Shown piece after piece: positions 10,623-22,043 of a stretch of DNA of 60,000 nucleotides. The notes under the pieces were generated by a model. The model ran no database searches. It was given only the letters and a program-made list of their open reading frames with translations, and was not told where the DNA came from. Within the stretch, counting starts at the first letter, position 1. Every line of letters starts with the position of its first letter. The stretch lies in the NCBI GenBank assembly GCA_949358305.1, contig OX442317.1:6764186-6824185 (forward strand). The letters run 5' to 3'. This DNA is from Strigamia acuminata. Lineage: Eukaryota; Arthropoda; Chilopoda; Geophilomorpha; Linotaeniidae. The position numbers were made by a program, and so were the translations under genes.

Positions 10623-12965
10623 GCAGGAAGGTGAACATTTTTGACAGTTTTATCACACCGAAGGTGCAATAAAAGAGAGTTGGGTTTAAGTTTCACTAGA
10701 AATAAAGAATTATAATTTGATAGAAACTAAATTAATCGCACCCCGATCAAATTTATCACTTTACTAAGGAAATGGTAATATAAAAATTGAGACTCGGAAT
10801 TTAGGTTGAAAATAATTTTAAAAAACAATAAAAATTCATGAGATTTTCCACAAAAAAACAAAAAAAAAAATTAAATTAAAAATTAACCCACACTTCTAAT
10901 GAAGCGAGTTTTTAATTGAAAATTAATACTCTTCTTTGGCTATTTTAATTTTGTGTTTGATAAAAATCCCCACTAAGAGCATCAAACCATCAACTTAAAA
11001 TAAAATCTAACCCCGCATAAAAAAAAAAAACCACAGCCCAATTTTAAAATTTTGAATCATTACACCCTAAAAAAATATAGAAACTTCGACTGCAATTCCA
11101 ATCAAAAATAAAATTAAAATGCCACTTTATTTCCTATCCAAATGAATTTCAGCTTAACTTTTTTGTGTGCCGTCAACACTTCGAAAAAATAACCAACTTT
11201 TTCCCCATCATTTTCAACCTGTTCCATTTCAGCTCTCGAGAGATCAATGCACGAAAATCAATGCACTTGGTATAAATTCAATTGAAAAGACAGCATGAAT
11301 TTTGCAAAGAATAGCGGTGAGTCGTAATCAGAGTTTGTGACAGTGATTGGCAGCTAGTATCCTGCGAGCGTATCATAATTCCAAATTATGTATGATTGAT
11401 TTCTGGAATGCACGCAGCGTCAACCCCAAGATACAACAGCTGTCTCTCTTTTCTCCCCAGCTAACACCACTTGCATAATACCTTCTGCTTACCTCGCGTG
11501 CATGCCTCTCTGTACAGGCACCAAGCCACTCGTATAAATTTAATCAGGTGTTAATAACGGAGGAAGCGAGAAGGTATGCAATCCATGAAATTGCAGAGAA
11601 AATTCCGTTGCAAATTACATTGCCCATGTCTCCATACGTGAGAGATAATTTCATTTGCTTTGCTTTAATACAACTGATTGAATCCATAAAATTTGCAAAA
11701 TGCCACTGTTAAAATTTCTTCTTCTTTTTTTTTAAATAAAAATATATATATATATATATTCACATAAATATAAATTTAAATGTTAATGAGATTATACGTG
11801 AGAAAAAAAATAAGATGAGATAGATGCAGCTTGTCAGATGCGGTTGAAAAATGAATATTACTTTTCAATATTGTTGTGTCATATCGCTTCCGCCTGAATT
11901 GCATGTTGCTGACTCATTTTCTTATTGATTCGCTCCGTGAAAACGAATCAAGCAATTTGTTAAACCGATGACACTAATTATTTCATCATTTTCACAAATA
12001 TGAATCAGCAATTTCCGAATACACATTTCTTTTCTTCTCTCTCTCCCTCTCTCTTCTTATTTTTTCTTTTTCCCCCGGAATTTATAGCGTCAAAAATATT
12101 CACTCAACATTTAAACCAGAGTACCATTTTCATTCGTACTATAGACATCATAAATCAAAGTTTAGTTTGTTATTTGCGTGTGTTCATTATCTATGGATTA
12201 AATCCGCCTTTTTTTCTCCCAACAGCTTGGTTGCACTGCAGTGAAGCTACTTATTAGTAGAGTGAAAACAATTTCTGTTAATAGTTATATAAATAATGAA
12301 TGGAAAGACATACGAAATGAGCGTAAATTTAAGACTTACAAAACACCATCAAATCAATCTCCTACACGCAAAGGAACACAGAACAAAGGCAAAACAATAA
12401 CAAGCTTAAAATTGCGCTCTTTACTTAATTGTAAGCACACGAACGAGTGAACAGGAGACAAAATCGAACACTAAAAACGTTTTGCGATGACAGATGGGCG
12501 CGCCTTCAAACAAGAATGAGATGGGAGGAGAAGAAGATGGAAAATGGAAGATCGGGTGGGGTGTGAATGAGATTGGGATGGAGTGGAGTTGCGGGAAATA
12601 GAGCTGGAATTAGGGGGGGTGGGGGGTGGGAAAGGGAAAATCCAGATAAAATGAGAAAAATGCAAGCTTCGGTTCCAGCATTAAAGAATAAAAATATTAA
12701 CAATTTTGCACGCCACTTTTTGTCTCTATATAATAATCAAAATAACTGTTATCCCGTGGTTCAAAAATTGAAATTTTAAAATAAAAACCTCAGTGTTGAT
12801 TTACTAACTGAACTCAAAGTGGATTTTGTAAAGAGTTGACCACCGAAACTTGACACGTCTACCACAAGAAACGGTTACAACACACACGATATCAATCACC
12901 AAACTCTGTTTGACAGCGTGTGGGGCTTGACAATAAATCAAAAGTGAAGAAAAACTATTACTTAC

Positions 12966-13265
12966 CATTAAGAACATGTACAATTACGCTCTCTGAGTCG
13001 GCAGTTGAAGGCGAACAGGTGTAGTTGCCCGAGTCAGACCGGAGAGCATTTTGTATGATAAGAGTACTTAATGTTTGGTTTCCTTTAGTGGTATTGACAC
13101 TAATTCCACCTCTTTGCACGTCATAGTTGATCATTCTTTCGTTGTGGAACCAGAATACAAAAGCTGGCGGTACGGGACTTTGTGATATCATGCACGTTAA
13201 TGTGATGGTTCCGCCACTGTTGAAATACATTTCTGCGGACGATCCAAGAATCTCCACTTGTGGCA
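12966..13265 (-). CDS. Dpr-like gene, exon encoding Ig domain 2
   Basis: The exon is 300 bp, with acceptor tttgcag (13272-13266) and donor GTAAG (12965-12961). It starts with two bases completing a Val codon and ends in phase 1. It encodes VPQVEILG..., the start of the second Ig domain of Dpr proteins. The first Ig cysteine lies in LTCMIS, the conserved core in FVFWFHN, then MINYDVQRGGISV, and the second cysteine in DSGNYTCSPS. It ends SVIVHVLNG. The INYD..RGG(V/I)SV and A(D/S)SGxYxCxPS strings are diagnostic of the Dpr family. There are three N-glycosylation sequons (NTT, NQT, NYT). Dpr proteins are neuronal surface receptors that bind DIP partners, mainly through Ig1. Which Dpr paralogue this is cannot be settled here. 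Confidence 0.96.
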
Positions 13266-16200
13266 CTGCAAATACGTTCAAATAGAACAAAAAATTTAGA
13301 TTACTTTATTGCAATAAACATAGAAGGAAAGCTGATAAACTTTTGAGCTCTGAGCTACATACACCGACAAATATTGACAGGGAAAATAAATATGAAGAAT
13401 CTCAATATCTAAACAAACCTCACAATAAAAGTTCAAAAAATTGCTTCTTTTTTATCCTATGTCAATATATTTTCTAAAATATCCAATGTAAATACTAAAA
13501 CTGATCGACTGAGATTTGATTTTAATTCTCAAGTTTAAACCTCTCGTCTCTGATTTAAAGAAAGATGATTTTCAAGAAGCCAAGGACTCAAGTTGATTGG
13601 ACATTTTCGAGCGAATAAAATAAAATTTTAAAAGAAGAAAAAAGAAAAAAGAAATTGTAAACTTTTTCAACGCTCTTTCCCCTCACCTAACACCTTTAGT
13701 TGAAAACAACATGCGACCCTTTCTATCACCTCCAACAAGGCAAACTTCACTTCCATTTTGACAAGAAAAGAAAAAAAATATTCACTCCAGTCCACTACAC
13801 AGAGAATAAACACTACTCGCTTTTGCTTCCAACGCACTGAGGTTGTGTCCCTTCCATCGATTGGATTTTCAGTGAAAAGAAAAAAAAAGTGCTTTCTGCT
13901 GGACAAATCAACTTGCTCGAGCTCCATTGTAAAGCAGAAGCTTTAACCTTATAACTTAGTTGAGAAGCAGGGAAAAGAAGAAGCGGAAGAAAAAGAAATT
14001 TCATTAAGCTTAATACCAACTTGAATAAACAAAAACATTCAAAAAGAAATAAAAAGCGGAACGAAAAAAGAAAAAAAGAGCAAATTCGAGCCAGCAAATG
14101 GTTGAACGAGTTGCCTTTAAGATAATTTTCATAAAATATAATCTGAGATTATATTAATTAAACTCAAGTCAGCTCCGGTATCGTCAAGTGGGATTAGATT
14201 TGCTCATCCCCTGCAAAGTGCGAAAACGCAAAAATGATATACACGTGCAAGAAACCTCGCGGCCTAACCTCACTTTCACACAGGAAATTGTTATTCGCAT
14301 TCTCCTCACTTAACCCGGGAATATATTTTGTCCAAGCTGACCCCTCACATTATTACATAGTGCCAACATCCTAGATACAAGTGTTCTTACTAAAGCTATA
14401 ACCTCAGCAAAATGCAGACAGCCGCTCGCTAAAAATTCACACTTCATACCCATATATACAAGGCAAGCACTTTCAAGATCATGTGACTTGCTTACGAATG
14501 ACTGGCTTTTCAAGAGCATTTTCAAGAGAAGGTCATGCTCCATCCCATTCCTGCACATCATGAATTGCGCGCCACTTTACATGCCGTAACACTGGACAAA
14601 TCTAAAGGACACTTCACATGCATATTAGACGAAGGGGAAATGGAGCCACACACGTTGTAACTCATGCATGAACCGAGAGAGAAAGAGAGAGAGAGGACTT
14701 GTCGCTTTTGCCAAATAATGTGACACATAAACATTTAAGCCTTCTTTCCAGACACCTCGCCTTTCTCACACGTGTTCTGGCCCTTGGGATACAAGACAAG
14801 CGCACAGCGCAGACATTTCCTCACCTCAAAGGCTCCAAAGTTGCGACCTTTAATCAAGGCCGAATACCAACACCTTTCCAATCGAAAGCGCCCAAACCGC
14901 CCTCACGGCATTCAAAAAACGGCACCAGAAAAGTCTACTTTCCAATCTTACGATTAATTTTTTAATTCATTTTTTTCCAAATTACATAAACCGGAAAAAA
15001 CATTCACGTCAAGTTAAAAAAAAGCCTTTAAAAACCAACTTTTTTCAAACCAGACTTATGTTTAGATTGTGGCGTCACCGTGAGAGGTAAAACTACACTG
15101 CCAATGCCAAACCCGCCTCTGGTGCTTGTAAATTCTTCCATACGTCGAGCAAATATGCATAGAAAGAAATAATAAGACTAAGTAGTTGCCTTTTGATCTT
15201 TGTTCAGTCAAAAAATAAAATTTATAATAATGAGTGAACAAAATAAAAATGTTTTGTAAAAAAAAATTGCATTTCTAGGAATATTTGAAAAGGAGTACGC
15301 GCACTGTTAGCAAATTGAGTCGGAAAATGAAACAAAAGCAGAAAAAGAGATTCCATTGCTCACTTTCTTTTCTCCCCCCGAGAGTTAGCTGCACTGCAGC
15401 AAATTACTTGAAACCTGCACTCAATAATAACATGAGTCTTCGTTTACAAATGGCAGCCCATCTGAGAAGTAGAGCTTCCAGCAATCAATTCCAACTAGGA
15501 CCAGACACTTGCACTGACGTCATAATTAAGTCACCGATTACACAGATGAAACAAAGCTTGTGCACGAAGCACGCTATCGTCGTCATCATCATCAAACCTT
15601 TAGATAGCATTACAAAGTCTTTTGGCATACAAGCTTTATACTTTAACTTCAAATAAGAGAAGGAAAAAAACCATCGCAAATAGCACTTCTCAAATGTGTG
15701 TAGCGTTTTCGGTGGAAGAAACAAAAAATTTAATGGAATTCAAACCATAAAACGAAAATGTTATTCTAATTTTTTAATTAAAAATGTTTTTCCGTCCAAT
15801 TAATTTCTTCTACAACTTCTTATACCAACACACAATTCCCACCGACTCCGATTATTCAAATATAAAACAAAATAATTCTAAGCATCGTTTTAGATCTTCC
15901 CAACTAATTAGGAATGCTGAATAGGAATATTGCGAAGAGAAAAAGTAAAAATACATTTCTTTTTCTTCACCAGTTGACCACTATTTGGATCAGACTTATA
16001 GCTTGAAACAAAGACAGCTTATAGCTGAAAAGACAATGGAGGGGAAATCCGATTCGGACAAGGCTCAGGTGGTCAGCAGTTTTGTTGCGTGGCACAAGTG
16101 GGCATTTAATCTCGAGCCTTACAAGAGTGGGCATTGCAAGAGAGTGCAACAAACTTGTTTTTGTCTTTTAGCCGGAATTATGTTACTTGAGCACGTAAAA

Positions 16201-19200
16201 AGCCTTTGCGCTCCACTGCTGACCATATCGCTGTATTTTAGATTTCACATTCATTAGCATACATATCCACATTTCATGTCCAACAATCAATTTCCGCAAT
16301 TACAATTTTAAATCATGTTGGTCATTCCAATAGGAATGGAAAAAATTAAACCAAAACCGACATCTTTACTTTTTTTTAATAGAAACATCGGTCTAGAGAC
16401 AAAATTTGCTTAAGTTCGGTACAAAAAAGGAAAAGATATAATATTAATGAACCTTTAAAATATAAACTCGTGTTGCGAACTTTTTTTCAAAGACTATTTA
16501 TTCCTAATAAAATTATTCCTGAATTTCAATGGCTTGAGAAAAAAAAAGAATTAAGTTTATAAAGCAAAAGCAAATCATTCAAGCACAGATGTTGCATGCT
16601 TTCAATCGGATTTCTATTCAAATTTTACCTGTTTTAATTTTTTTCTTTTAAATCAATAGACAAATTAGAAAAAAAAAGAAAAAACTAAAAAAAACAAAAA
16701 AGCCGACCGCAAAACTAAAAAAATAAAGCGAAATTGACCTCTTAAGGTATTAAAAACGCTTGCGAAGTCTGAAAGAAGCAACATAGAGTGCGCTTGCGCA
16801 TCAAATTAGAAGCAACTTAATCCCAACGGTTTTTCTGTTCGCTCCCAAAAGAGCAGAAGAGCATTCCTAATTTCCTATTCTCTGCAGCCCCGATATTTGA
16901 GAAGCGGAAATGAATTCAACTCTTCCTGAAAACATGATTAATAAGCCCAAGTCGACTTTTAATTCACCAAGGAGACGCCTCATTTTCAAACAATACGGAT
17001 GAACAAGGCTGGGTTCTCATAAACTTGATTGTCTACAAATAATTTCACCCCGCCCCAGCTGGGGAGTTAAGGCGTTAAGTTTTCGTAAAAATCTTGCTGA
17101 GGTGTGTCGCTTCTGGCTAGGAATAATAACGAGATAAAAGAAGAGAACAGTAGCTTCATTTGAATGCAGGTCAGCCTTAGTGTGCAACTAAGCAGACGCT
17201 CACTTTGCCCACCTTATGCTTGGTGCTAATTAGGGGAAGGGCAGCCTCTTGAGGCAGAAGAAAACACTGCCTCGCCCCCGCTAGGTGGAGTCTCCAAGTA
17301 ATTAATGAAGCAAACTTGCGCTGCTTCAATTTTATCCGAAGACGGTCCTCAGGTCACGTCACACAAATGTGGAAACTTATTAGTGGTAAATGATCTTCTT
17401 TTTTCTCTTTTGTTTGTTTATTTCTATGTTTGTTTATTTCTATGTTGGGTATTTAGTTTGTTTGTTTCCCCCTCTTCCCACAAAATCATTCCATCGTTCA
17501 AAAATACACTAAGATTAAATTGCAATACATTTTTGCATGATATTGGTTTGCAAATCTATTATGGTATGCATTCCCAATGTTATTAATATTATTCATCAAA
17601 TATGAATTCATTTTCAAATGAATTATTTAATGTGCAAACAATATTATACACAATTCTGCGAAATGCTGTACAATTTGAAATGCATTAAGTGAAAATCATC
17701 TCAAAAATTAATCAGTGGTAGTTTTATGGTCTGTGGGGCCTTTCTAGCAGCTCTTTTGGAACCCTGATTGAATTTATTTTCTCTCAAAAAATTTCATCTA
17801 ACAATTTTTTGAGAAACATTTTATTGTAGGTATTCGTGGGGCACCTCTTCCGAAATTAATTACACTTAAAATATTGTTTGTCACCACTTTTTCATTCCCA
17901 GTGAAGACTCAGTCTTTTTTGTTTACATGGAACTGAATAAAAAGAAAAAAAAGAAAAGAGAAAAAAGAACCCTAGGCCATCATTTATTGGAATAAACAAT
18001 TTTTTTGGGTATCCATTCGCAAACAAATACCGGATTTCTTTTTACAAGGCGAATAAGAAAAGATTCAGTAAAGCCAGTCACATTAAGAAAATGGCCAAGT
18101 TGTTCGTCCATCAAGTCCCCAGAGCAATTGAAGAAGAGACATGGTACCGACGTACTATTTATTATGTTGTCTAAATCTCAAACAGTTGAAGATTGTGCAA
18201 ATCCACAACTGACCAGAACTCAAAACTTTCCATTGTAGAATCTTTCTTTTCTTTCCTTTTCTTTTCTTTTCCTGCTTACGTTAGCATTCTTATAAGTGAA
18301 GGGATTGTTTCTCACACCCGTCTTACCCTGACGTGTCGATAAATTGATGTTTTCTAAGTCACTGATTTTCTAGGTAGAGAAGTGAAGGTGAAGTCCACCT
18401 TGTTTCCGCATGGTTGGAGTCGACATTCCGAGCTTATTCGCTGTATAAGTAGCGCCGCATTCGAGAAAATGCTCTTACACGAAGATGCGGGCGCAAAAAA
18501 TACATAGAGAGACAATGCAGTCAAGGGTAAAATGTGTTGCAGAAGAATATTTTGTGTTTATAAATTTTTCATAAAAAAGCAATAACAATTTTTGGTTTAT
18601 TGAAAATCCAGCTTTGTGTCGTAAACAATTCGCTTTTGGACGTGAAAAACATAAGAAAAGAACAGCCGTCACGTTAAGTGTAAGTATAATGCTCATTTTA
18701 TGAGATGCCGAATATTTCAACCAATGTTTCAGAATCTGACGTGCCACATGAACTCTCCTATTGTGAAATTGATACGACAAACGAACACCAATGCATAAAA
18801 ATGAGCGAATCCGTGAAATACCGTCAAATTGAAACAAAAAAATAACAAAAAACAGAACGTCTGGTGTTTTTTTTAGTCCCGTCAATGTTTTGAAATAAAA
18901 CCACATCCAAAAACAGAATTTTTCAAAATATTTTCCACAATTTCTATGCTTTGGATTATCCATAAAATATAACGCATGTAACAGCATATTTGTTTAGTTA
19001 AAGTGAAACACCAAAGCCAAAATTGAAGCGCTTTGATTAGTCGTAACATCAAGACCTCTAATCTTTTGTTCGTTTGCAGGTACTTGAGCTTTTCAAGCGA
19101 ATAAAAATGTTTTAATGCAGCAATTACACGAGAGCACATCTTCTTCTACACATTGTTTTCAGAGAAGTTCCAAGTTACCTCTTGAAAAGACAGAATGACA

Positions 19201-21832
19201 ACATTCCTTTCATTCTATTGTGACTTCCAAACGTGTACAATTGCGCTCTCCATTGGTGGCACAAAGGCTAAAGATCAATTTCTCAGGCCTTTAACCCACT
19301 GGAGAATTCTTAATTCACCAAATGAGTTTCGACCTAGCTTGACTAGACACTGGCGATATTATTAGAGCTTTCTTAATGACGACCATTAGGCTTCGCCTAC
19401 ACTTATTGGTTGGCAAATTGGAAGACGTTTGGAGAGAATACAACTTACCAACTCATTCGAACCTCACTCAATTGCCAATCTTTTCATCGTACTCATTTTC
19501 CTAGACAAGAATTCTTTTCTGAACACGAAGAACAAATGAAACGAGAAAGATTTACAATAATCTAATCAAATATCATTGCCGCAATATTTTTTAGATGCTT
19601 CAAATGAATGGAATCAAGCAGAATAAACGGCAAATACTTCCGGTTTGCGCTGTAATTTCACTCATTGATGGCCGTTAAATTGCTATTCATTTATTAGAGC
19701 CATAAAGGGGTCTCTCGGCATGCGATTCTCAGTTGGCATAAGCAGTTTAACGACGTGTTCCAACTTTGGTTCTTGGTATTTCATGCATATAGGACTTCCC
19801 CTTGTTGCACGCTCAATTAAGCATGAGTGCTAGAAGGGTGTGTGCATGTGTGCCAACACACACACTCCAATGTGGCAGCGAAGCCCATTTGCCAGTTAGA
19901 AACGAAAACCTCCTTCAAACGGACAGTTTCACACAAGTCAACAACAATTCATTAAAAGACCTCTCACTTAGTCGTTCAAGCAGACAGCATAGCTGCACGC
20001 ATTTACTTAATTTACACTCCAATTGGAAAAAGTGGAAACAAAAAAAGGAAGTTGAGAAGCGAGATGGGAGAACAAAACATAGGCTCGAACGCTCCAAGCA
20101 AAGCACTTGAATTTAATGGAAAATTGAAGACATTTTTTCAAACCTTTTAATTATTAACAGTGAATTAACTTCTTTTTTCTTTTACAAACTGTCAATTTTT
20201 CATCCAACCATTTCAACTTATATACGTATATATATAAGCGAATAAAAAATAAAATAAATTTTTAAAATAATAAAATAATAAAAATAAAAAATTCTCCATA
20301 CAAACTTTTAAGTACTTTTGCCATTAGAAAATGTTGAAAAACGTTTCAGATTTTTTTCCTCTTTCCTTGAATAATTATACTTTGTTTTAATTTTTGTGTA
20401 ATTTCTTATTTAACATGTGCAGTTTGTAATTTGATGCTGTCAACAAAAAATTAATGTTTGAAAGAGAGGGCGCTCACTCATTTCATTGGTTATGATATTC
20501 CCCCCCATCAACCAGAAAAACAAATATAAACTCAAAATAACAAAAACAAATACTATGTTGATGAACCATTCCGTGTGCACAACTGTCATGTAAACAGTGA
20601 TGACAAGGATAATTCGAGTATAGTGAATAATCCCTCGCAGAAAGTTGTTTAATTTGAGTGAACTCCAACTATTTTTATTGCGCATGCGCACATCGCTTCC
20701 GGTACTTCCCCATTGGTCGAAAGTGATCACGAATTATTTTCTGCATGTAAACACAACAATTGGATTTTTTCACCACACCGCTCAAAATATTCGGTGCATG
20801 TAAACGTAATATAAGTAAAATTAAATTTTTCAAGATTGACACCGACACAACGCCAGTGCAACCGAGTTTTTCTTAAATTTTCGTCAAAAAATACGACTGT
20901 AAGTAAAACAATCCTAAAACTTTGGTATCGGCAAAATCTGGACAGGTAGAGTAACCAGATGAGAGAAGGACAAAGACATTAGCATCTGATTTCATTCTCA
21001 ATGGACACTTACATTATGCCGTGCAGTGAAGTCTTGATTCTGAACCTAGCAAGAGAGAGGCGGTAATAGTGTCTGCCTTTGCTGCAAGCTATTTTCCGTG
21101 TATTGATTACTTCAAGAGACGATGATGGAAGCGAGTCTTTATCAGTTCCGGCAACGCCATAAATAAAAGTGTCATCTGATTGACAACTTAATCACATTAT
21201 ACCTAGCATTGGTCTTAAGAGTTTAGTCTTGCCAAGAGCTTTTTTCTGCCCCAATTTCAAACTGCTGCTCAATTGTCAACAAATTATAAAAGAAAATTTA
21301 AAATGTCCCCACGAGAAATCTTTAAACATAAAAAATAAATAAAAGAAACATAAAGTTAACAAAAAAAAAACAAAAAAACAACCTTCCTTAAAATCCTAAA
21401 TTCGATCAGTTCTAGCATTTTTTGTAAATATATATATATATTTTTTTTTTGGATAAAAAATATTTGATTTCATTTAAGCTTTACCTGTCATCTTGTTTCA
21501 AGAATGTTACTTATTGAATTTCATCAAAATCCTATAAGGTACGTAGGTTAAAATGAATCTTGACTTGCTTCAACCGCTGTTCCACCTTAATTTGACATTG
21601 TGAAATAATGATTTTTACTTTATGTCTCAAGTTTCATCAGATTTCATTTGCACTTGCACAAATTTTTCTTCGGCTTAATCATTTAAAGCTGCACTTAATA
21701 CGTGCAACTTATATGAATTAGTTATTATTAACTAATCTCAGCCATCAAACAATTGCTACATTTCACGTCTCCCATGCACCAAAAGTGTCCCATAAATTAA
21801 TTTAGCAACAAAAAGTCTTTTTTTCTACTTAC
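13266..21832 (-). other. Dpr-like intron between the Ig1 and Ig2 exons
   Basis: This intron is about 8.6 kb, with donor GTAAG at 21832-21828 and acceptor tttgcag at 13272-13266. The interior is AT-rich. It contains the NRF-1/ETS/FOX motif cluster (20589-20806), described separately. A 170-codon minus-strand frame at 18475-18987 is the longest unexplained open frame in the intron and resembles no family I know. Other frames (14310-14561, 14699-14965, 15985-16257, 19802-20110) have no recognisable domain. Confidence 0.8.
20589..20806. promoter_or_regulatory. Motif cluster: NRF-1 palindrome, ETS, CCAAT, three forkhead sites
   Basis: A perfect 12-bp palindrome TGCGCATGCGCA lies at 20679-20690 (NRF-1/ewg type). 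CTTCCGG (ETS/GABP type) follows at 20696-20702 and CCATTGG, an inverted CCAAT box, at 20710-20716. TGTAAAC occurs at 20589, 20746 and 20799 (forkhead type), each preceded by CA. Such CpG-containing sites are rare in this AT-rich sequence, so clustering is unlikely by chance. It resembles a TATA-less, possibly bidirectional promoter or an enhancer. A 96-codon minus-strand frame (20440-20730) with two hydrophobic stretches overlaps it, but I cannot assign it to a family. Confidence 0.4.
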
Positions 21833-22043
21833 CAACAACGTTTAAGCTGACAAACAAACTGATTGGAGGATCAGAGCTAACTTGACATTCATAAACGCCT
21901 TCGTCTCTTCGATGCACATATTTGATTTGTAGGGTCCAGTCTTCTATTTGAGGCATATTGACTACTTGGAACCGTTGATCGCTCGAATAAGTGTACATAC
22001 CGACCGTCAAGATATGAAAATCACGGCGTCTTACCCACGACAC
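21833..22043 (-). CDS. Dpr-like gene, exon encoding second half of Ig domain 1
   Basis: The exon is 211 bp, with acceptor attttag (22050-22044) and donor GTAAG (21832-21828). It begins exactly at GTG and ends with one base, which the Ig2 exon completes to Val. It encodes VSWVRRRDFHILTVG, then SDQRFQV, then EDWTLQIKYVHRRDEGVYECQVSS and SLFVSLNVV. VSW(I/V)R(R/K)RD.HILT, SDQRF and DWTLQIK..(Q/H)RRD.G.YECQ(V/I)S are the signature of Dpr Ig1, the face that binds DIP partners. The first Ig1 cysteine and its strands should lie in a preceding exon, which I did not find. The neighbouring intron-exon phases agree, which supports one continuous minus-strand gene with 12966-13265 and 4599-4723. Confidence 0.95.

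Larger units (their letters stand above)
4724..12965 (-). other. Last intron of the Dpr-like gene
   Basis: This intron is about 8.2 kb, with a GTAAG donor at 12965-12961 and a tttctag acceptor at 4730-4724. It is AT-rich with many A/T homopolymers. An AAT/AAC-rich low-complexity stretch lies at about 6575-6745. A plus-strand candidate mini-gene (9341-9517) and an (AT)n microsatellite (10585-10619) are annotated separately. Frames such as 8626-9033 on the minus strand (135 codons) look like chance open frames and match no family I know. Confidence 0.8.

Noticed and set aside
19430-19460. tRNA B-box-like GGTTCGAAT on the minus strand
   Set aside because: No A-box or cloverleaf could be drawn around it.
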